Source: Owenia fusiformis
Taxonomy: Eukaryota > Annelida > Polychaeta > Sabellida > Oweniidae
Reading direction: 5' to 3'
Length of the DNA stretch: 64,000 nt
Assembly (NCBI GenBank): GCA_903813345.2
Contig: CAIIXF020000007.1
Location: 30,044,698-30,108,697 of the forward strand
Shown: positions 60,001 through 64,000 of the stretch, piece after piece
How the letters are laid out: each line of letters begins with the position of its first letter
Position numbering within the stretch: the first letter of the stretch is position 1
Translations under genes and position numbers: made by a program
The notes under the pieces: generated by a model
Told to the model about the DNA's origin: nothing
The model's input: only the letters and a program-made list of their open reading frames with translations
The model's database searches: none

Positions 60001-62803
60001 GATGTTAAAAATATAAGGGCCAAGCAAGATTATACTTTAAATTCGTTAATATCTGATATTGTACAATACGCCAAGATTTTGAACTTGTTTAAAACATTAA
60101 GCTTCTTTAAAACCTATCTAAATTATGTTTTACATATTTCCACACTACTAAACCAAATATATTATGAAAAGGGGATGGGTTTAAAAAACATATGGGCCAA
60201 CCAAGGTTATACTTGAAATTTGTTAATTGCAGACTTGATATTGTACAATTCTTCAAATTGTTTAAATCCTTAAACCTTCTTAAAATGCATCTAAATTATT
60301 CTTTACATTATAGTTCCACACTACAAAACCATATATCATCAAAGAGGGACAGATGTAGAAAATATAAGGCTCATCCAAGGTCTTACCTAAAATTTGGAAA
60401 TTCAGACCTGATATTGTACAATTCTTCGAAACGTGTTGGAATCCTAAAACCTTCTCAAAGTTAATCTAAATTATATTATACATCTTAGTTCCATACCATA
60501 AAACCAGGAATATCATCAAAGGGGGATATAGATGTAAAATATAGAATGTAAAAAACAAAAGGGTCGTCCACGGTCATACGTGAAATTCAAAAATACAGAT
60601 CTGATATTATACAATTCTTCAAATTTTGGACTCATTAAAATCCTTAAACACTCTTCAAAACCATCTTAATCATTTTTGCATCTTAGACCCACACTACAAA
60701 ACAATACATATCATCAAAGAGTGACAGATGTAAAAATATAAGGCCCATCCAAGTTCTTACCTGAAATTCGTAAATTAAGACCTGATATTGTACATTTCTT
60801 TAAATTTTGAACTCATTAAGATCCTTAAATCTTCTTAAAATTCATCTACATTATATTTTACATCTTATTTCTACACTATAAAACCATGAATATCATCAAA
60901 GAGGGAAGGATGTGAAAAAGGTAAGGCTCGTCCAAGGTCATACCGGAAATTCATAAATTCAGACCTGATATTGTACAATTCTTCAAATTTTGGGCTCATT
61001 TAAAATCCTTAAACCTTCAAATCCATCTAACTTATTTTTATTCATTAGTTTCACACTACAAACCATACATATCATCAAAGAGGGACAGATGTAAAAAATA
61101 TAAGGCTCATCCAAGGTCTTACCTGAAATTCATAAATTCTGACCTTATATTGTACAATTCTTCGAATTTTGAACTTGTTTAAAACTTTTAACTTCCTTAA
61201 AACCCCTTTTAATTATTTTTTACATCTTAGTTCCATACTTCAAAACCATATTTATTATCAAAGAGGGATAGATCTGGATTTGTTAAAATTCTTAAACCAC
61301 CTTAAAAACCATCTAAATTATTTTGTACATCTTAGTTCCATACTACAAAACCATAAATATCAGCAAAAGGAGACAGATGTAGAAAATCTAAGGCTCATCC
61401 AAGGTCTTACCTAAAATTCGTAAATTCAGACCTGATATTGTACAATTCTTCGAATTTTGAACTTGTTTAAAACTTTTAACTTCCTTAAAACCCCTTTTAA
61501 TTATTTTTTACATCTTAGTTCCATACTTCAAAACCATATTTATTATCAAAGAGGGATAGATCTAGAAACCATAGGCCTCAGCTATAGTCATACACAAAAT
61601 CACACCTCTCAAAAATGTCAAATTTTTCAAAAAATCAACAATTTTTTTCTCGGCTCATACCAATTCAATTAATTTAAACCTTTCAGGGCTTATAGGTCTG
61701 CTACTGGGCACTTCAGGTGAATTTTTCCAATGTCTTCCAGTGTCTGATTGAAAAGCGAGGCTCTAAATAGTAAGAAAATGGGTCACGAATTTGTTCCCTG
61801 GGGTACACAGTTTGTACTATTATTCAAATTCTGTAGGAGTGATTGGCATTATTTATTTTTCAAATGATTCATATATATAATGTCTATGTATGTAACATAC
61901 AAACATCAAGATATCTAAAGTTATTGAGAATGAAAAATTTATTTTACCGGGGTGGGGTTATTTTGGGGGGCGGGGGGCTAATCCCTGAAAAAAAGAATTA
62001 TGTACCACTCTGTGAAGCTATCACCTAGGTAGAATTTTCATCCAAGACTTCCCCCTAACTGAAAATGCTGCCAAACCAACTATACTCCATTTATTAAGAA
62101 TTTTCCTCCTCGCTCTTAGAGTATACGTAAGTGGGGAGAAATTTGACGCTGTTAACAAAATATAAATATGAAAAATATTCATTTATCTGGCTTAATCGAG
62201 AAAACCGTACAGCTTGTTCAGACACCATCAATTACGAAGGTCACGTGATGACAATCCCCACCGTGTTTAGTTATAAGCATTTGTCATAGTACCCCCAAGA
62301 ACTTGTCGTCAAGGGGGGTATAACTCAAAAATGACATCTTTCGCACCAGAACTTGATGTTAGACTGAGTCGATTCTAATGTAGGATGATGATATGGTTAT
62401 ATTTAACCAATAAAATTATCCCCAGCTCCAGACCCCGACCAACCTTGCTTTACAGCCCACTAATAATCCGAAGTTAAGCAGCCAAGTTTATTACTTCAAC
62501 ATCTTTAAAATAGGATTTGGTTTTAATAAAATATGTCAAGGCAGCAGAGCATAAAAATTATCTTTTGGATGATACAATTAATATCACCAGTTGTTCAATG
62601 ACATAAATCATCAATCACTATTTGGTCGTCGCCTTTAAAGTAACGCGAATAAAATGGGGCAATCAAAAATCTATGAATAAGAATAAACACTTACTTATTT
62701 CAACCCGTTGCAGATTGTAGGAAAGTCCGCTGTCCAAAGATTAACTGTCGTCACGGGTCACGCCATCGTCAAGGAGAATGCTGTCAGACCTGTAACGAAC
62801 CGA
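32925..62803 (+). CDS. Second copy of the inhibitor gene, exons 1-3 visible (3' partial)
   Basis: Exons 32925-33004, 45206-45345 and 62714-62803 match exons 1-3 of the 15861-28736 gene in length, phase and splice signals (80, 140 and 90 bp). Exon 1 is identical. Exons 2 and 3 differ by Lys to Arg, Arg to Ser, His-Tyr to Arg-His and Ala to Thr, with all cysteines kept and no stop. The introns are far longer than in copy 1 (12,201 and 17,368 bp against 1,922 and 493) because of insertions. Homology continues to the window end, so the rest of the gene is probably beyond it. Whether such long introns are still spliced is unknown. Confidence 0.8.
33938..34225. repeat. Direct repeat, about 171-bp offset
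   Basis: AGATACTATT and CAGCTCATCTCCATGT, followed by TTTACAAATGTTTACATCAC, occur at about 33938 and again at about 34109, with 85-90 per cent identity by eye. It lies inside the left part of the 10-kb element. Confidence 0.8.
34612..36660. repeat. Array of short palindromic CATGGTAT-type words
   Basis: Words such as ACCATGGTAT, AATGAAATGCCATGG and TTGATGGTCA recur tens of times in both orientations, because CCATGG and similar cores are self-complementary. Spacing is irregular except in 35790-36480, where units of about 75-110 bp repeat. Confidence 0.9.
34686..34997. repeat. Long hairpin within the CATGGTAT array
   Basis: ATCATGATCGTTAAATGGCA ... AATACTGCCGTTTCGCAGTA ... on the left is mirrored by TACTGTGAAACGGCAGTATT ... 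TGCCATTTAACGATCATGAT on the right. The arms are about 145-165 bp, and one 36-bp piece at the centre is doubled. Confidence 0.88.
36760..39830. repeat. About 540-bp degenerate tandem repeat, four copies, split by a foldback
   Basis: A block with TTAGAGTTAATGGATTAATT followed by ATTTGATTGTATAATGTCCC and AACATTGTGTTAAAATTTGG occurs around 36770, 37310, 39220 and 39760. The second and third copies are separated by a 1-kb foldback element. Confidence 0.8.
37719..38715. mobile_element. 997-bp TA-flanked foldback nested in the 10-kb element
   Basis: CGAGGGTATATCATAAAGTT at 37719 is mirrored exactly at 38715, with TA on both sides. The arms continue through TCTCATAATATCTCTCTAA, and a second inner inverted pair (GTGAATTGTGTGAT near 38015, ATCACACAATTCAC near 38380) is present. 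No coding content. This is a Tc1/mariner-type MITE candidate. Confidence 0.85.
39840..42260. other. Unique part of the 10-kb element, no gene recognised
   Basis: This holds an (AAGTAAAG)4 microsatellite at about 40461-40495. A 79-codon minus-strand frame at 39875-40114 has no recognisable motif. If a transposase relic exists in the element, it would have to be here, but I could not find one. Confidence 0.55.
42265..43905. repeat. About 145-bp tandem array, 11 units
   Basis: Units start near 42275, 42411, 42556, 42702, 42836, 42980, 43126, 43268, 43412, 43558 and 43705. Each contains TCATATTTGTATTGGTATTG, ACATTCGACCACATTTGCT, a GTCTTTCTTCGCT-like segment and ATATTAGGATTC words. The last unit folds back on itself near 43830-43890. 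The array lies just inside the right end of the 10-kb element. Confidence 0.92.
44097..45205. other. Remainder of copy 2 intron 1
   Basis: Homology to copy 1 intron 1 resumes at about 44889 (GCGATGGCCTRTRATTTTAA, matching about 17543). The 790 bp before that are specific to copy 2, with nothing recognised. Confidence 0.7.
45206..45345 (+). CDS. Inhibitor copy 2 exon 2: first half of VWC module
   Basis: The 140 bp between tcgttttag and gtaaat match 17863-18002 with four base changes, two of them altering residues. All cysteines are conserved. Confidence 0.85.
45670..48345. repeat. Two direct 390-bp repeats flanking an inverted-repeat cluster
   Basis: The copies at 45670-46060 and 47961-48345 share GGCATACATTCATGGTTGCG through GAGATTGGTGASTGATAC. 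Each contains several alternating ATATGCCATATTCCGCAGGTGA-like words in both orientations. Between them lies the GACCGCAGATCAATT cluster. Confidence 0.88.
46303..47667. repeat. Cluster of inverted GCGGCGAGCGTAG / CCCAGTCACATTTG repeats
   Basis: CCGCAGATCAATTAAATCAG occurs at about 46304, 46797 and 47625 in plus orientation and at about 47441 in minus. CCCAGTCACATTTG-type ends occur near 46762, 46857, 47490 (minus) and 47591. A 90-bp inner segment at about 47123-47212 is repeated inverted at 47503-47590. This appears to be several copies of one foldback family inserted into each other. Confidence 0.75.
49340..50260. repeat. A-rich ACAACC-type low-complexity tract (unit A)
   Basis: Words such as CACAACCCAATA, AAACACAATCAGGCACAACC and CAACAACAA recur without strict period. 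The same tract is at about 54370-55230 in unit B. Minus-strand frames rich in Val/Leu/Cys here are artefacts of the composition. Confidence 0.8.
51040..52897. mobile_element. 1,858-bp foldback present in unit A, absent from unit B
   Basis: GGAGGAGGGAARTTAGYGCAACA-like ends with arms of about 300 bp (51040-51340 and 52590-52897) surround a 1.2-kb centre. Unit B reads AATCAAATTTATCGG at 55950-55964, i.e. the exact uninterrupted site (AAA/TTT in unit A). No target duplication is visible. A nested inverted pair lies inside at 51896-52328. Confidence 0.9.
51896..52328. mobile_element. 433-bp TIR element nested in the foldback
   Basis: AGGCCATAAGAAGTAGATCC at 51896 is mirrored by GAATCTACTTCTTATGGCCT ending at 52328. 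Inverted similarity continues about 60 bp (GTTTTGCGT, TTGCAWGATTT). Confidence 0.75.
56833..62126. repeat. 5.3-kb palindrome with opposed 185-bp tandem arrays
   Basis: The outer arms (56833 to about 57370 and about 61565-62126, inner limits approximate) are inverted copies beginning GTATAC…CTCTAAGAGCGAGGAGG. Inside, units of about 185 bp (TCAGGTCTGAATTTACGAAT, CCCTCTTTGATGATATGTAT, GTAGTGTGGAACTAAGATGT) run in plus orientation over about 57370-58555 (seven units) and in minus orientation over about 58860-58985 and 59380-61560 (about twelve). A 300-bp unique centre (58560-58860) and a 390-bp unique spacer (58990-59375) interrupt it. Confidence 0.92.
62127..62713. other. End of insertion and remainder of copy 2 intron 2
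   Basis: Nothing is recognised in 62127-62461 apart from a small hairpin (TACCCCC/GGGGGTA, 62291-62321). From 62462 the sequence matches copy 1 intron 2 (18240-18495). Confidence 0.7.
62714..62803 (+). CDS. Inhibitor copy 2 exon 3: second half of VWC module
   Basis: A 90-bp exon with intact acceptor (cgttgcag) and donor (gtaagt). It matches 18496-18585, with substitutions in the HGSHYR loop and QAC to QTC. Confidence 0.85.
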
Positions 62804-64000
62804 GTAAGTTTCTTCATCTCTTATAGATACACAGGTATTTCACTATTATGTCCAATTCAATAAAAGGAGCAAATACATACATCAAACCAATAGAGAATAA
62901 CTTGCCTGTGAACAAGATTTAACTGTTCCCGGGAAGGGATATGGCGAGGATCTGGAGGCTCCTTCTTTGTCGGCCCTTACTCTACCGTAAATATAACCTA
63001 AAGGAGAAGTTGTATGTAGGCCAATGCCAATGCATTAACAAAAAAGAGATTCGAACACGTGGAACACTCAGCCTTGCCACAACGAGAGTGTCCAAAATTT
63101 CTAAGAATTAAAAAGGAAGTGGGGATTTAAGACCAATGACTAGGTCACATTTGCGTTGCGCGCCGAATGATAACTAGGACTCGGCCAATTTCCCGATGTT
63201 CCGAGGACTTTTCACCGATGTCATGGATTTGCCATAAGAATATGCTCAGGTTAGATACGGGCACTGTTCGACACCTGGAAAGAATTTGCCAGATTTGCAA
63301 GATTGTCGTGGGGATACTTTACGATTGCCGTACGGTCACTCGTCAGGACATCGGGTAAGTTCCGATGAGTTCGAGTGAGAAAAAATCGAGAGGGAATGGC
63401 AACTTTTATCTCCGCGAGAAAAATCTCCAGGCGACCGAGCGTAAGTGCCCGATAATCGCCCGACGGTCGTACGGTTCTCCGCAAGCCAATTTTGGTAAAA
63501 AAAACAACTCATCAATCGGGTGCCGGTGTAAAAGGGTAGAAGGTCCTATCAAATTATGGTCCTACTCTCCATTGATTTATATGGCGACCTAAATACAACT
63601 CCTTCCCTTATTATCTTATACGCAATCAGGGCCAGTAAGGGCCGTTAAGAAAGGGGACCATAATCCCTGGGGGACCATCATTTCTTTCACACCGGATCGA
63701 AAATCGGAGAAAATGTGACCAAGGCATAACATATTGAACACAAATTCTATCTTTTTGTAATTTCTCTATTTTTTGCTTGTTAAAGGCCCCATATAAAGTT
63801 TAAACCACTTTGGCTTATATTGTAGTCTTACCCAATGTTATCAAAGTGTGATATGTGAAACTTTTTTTTTTAATTTCAAAAAGTGGTTTTTGATAGACTT
63901 TTTGTTCCAAAATTTGTGAATTTATTTAAAACCAACTATTAGAGGTCACTCATATCTTCTAATTAGCCACAATTCATACCAATATAGCATTCATCCTCCC
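62804..64000. other. Copy 2 intron 3 (runs off the window)
   Basis: This is colinear with copy 1 from 18586 on, but with a roughly 300-bp segment (about 63113-63412) absent from copy 1 and an inverted segment at 63530-63688. The shared CCGATAATCGCCCGAC / CGTACGGTTC sequence (18939 and 63449) appears to be part of a dispersed repeat. Confidence 0.75.
63523..63695. repeat. Inverted counterpart of the 19013-19152 segment
   Basis: CCGGTGT (63523-63529) and ACACCGG (63689-63695) flank an interior that aligns with copy 1 only in reverse complement (for example GGCGACCTAAATACAACTCC against GTTGTATTTAGGTCACC). Confidence 0.85.

Larger units (their letters stand above)
45497..62462. other. 17-kb repeat-rich insertion in copy 2 intron 2
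   Basis: Homology with copy 1 stops after TTTCTTGGAT (45497) and resumes at TAATCCGAAG (about 62462). Copy 1 has only the TGTAT microsatellite at this place. There is no clean target duplication, so the block grew by several events. Components are listed separately. Confidence 0.8.

Noticed and set aside
59893-61672. Plus-strand frames with repeated LNYxLHxSSxLxN peptides
   Set aside because: They are the 185-bp tandem unit translated; copies differ by frame-breaking indels.
62440-62490. Resemblance to a 5S rRNA internal sequence (GAAGTTAAGCAGC)
   Set aside because: It is only a dozen bases, and the same place in copy 1 (18240) is ordinary intron sequence; no 5S gene structure.

Overview
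The window is animal nuclear DNA. It is AT-rich, its genes are split by many short GT-AG introns, its extracellular domain modules sit on single exons with mostly phase-1 boundaries, and most of its length is transposon and tandem-repeat sequence. The gene content (sushi-domain serine protease, RING-less two-B-box TRIM/NHL-like protein, antistasin/pacifastin-like/VWC inhibitor) fits a lophotrochozoan invertebrate, perhaps a mollusc. That is inference; no database was searched, and domain names rest on cysteine patterns and motifs read by eye.

Layout. (1) 277-8535, plus strand: the 3' part of a complement-like CCP/sushi serine protease gene, with nine whole CCP exons, a half CCP, and a four-exon trypsin-fold domain with an intact catalytic triad. 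The 5' end lies outside the window. (2) 9.4-11.1 kb: a G-rich non-autonomous element with terminal inverted repeats (TIRs). (3) 11707-13446, minus strand: an intact single-exon B-box/coiled-coil/beta-propeller protein. (4) 13996-15091: a decayed DD37D (maT-like) mariner element. (5) 15861-28736, plus strand: a 20-exon secreted inhibitor gene whose exons join without a frame error into 855 codons (signal peptide, VWC, six antistasin-like, six pacifastin-like and two lustrin-like modules). (6) 28.7-31.7 kb: no recognised gene. (7) 31754-32170: an orphan secreted-looking ORF. (8) 32141 to the window end: a second, tandemly duplicated copy of the inhibitor gene, of which the promoter region and exons 1-3 are visible. 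Its intron 1 has grown from 1.9 to 12.2 kb and its intron 2 from 0.5 to 17.4 kb through nested repeat-rich insertions.

The two gene copies act as a before-and-after record. Each keeps near-empty sites for the transposons that hit the other. The maT element and an 875-bp TA-flanked MITE are only in copy 1. A 10,334-bp element with a perfect 9-bp target duplication is only in copy 2. One 130-160-bp segment is inverted between the copies. Intron 2 of copy 2 holds a dimeric TIR element (48.4-56.5 kb), one unit of which carries a foldback that the other lacks, and a 5.3-kb palindrome built from 185-bp repeats in opposite orientation.

Functionally, the window places a trypsin-like CCP protease beside a multi-headed serine-protease inhibitor gene that is being duplicated. 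This is compatible with an innate-immunity or clotting neighbourhood, but no direct partnership is shown by the sequence.
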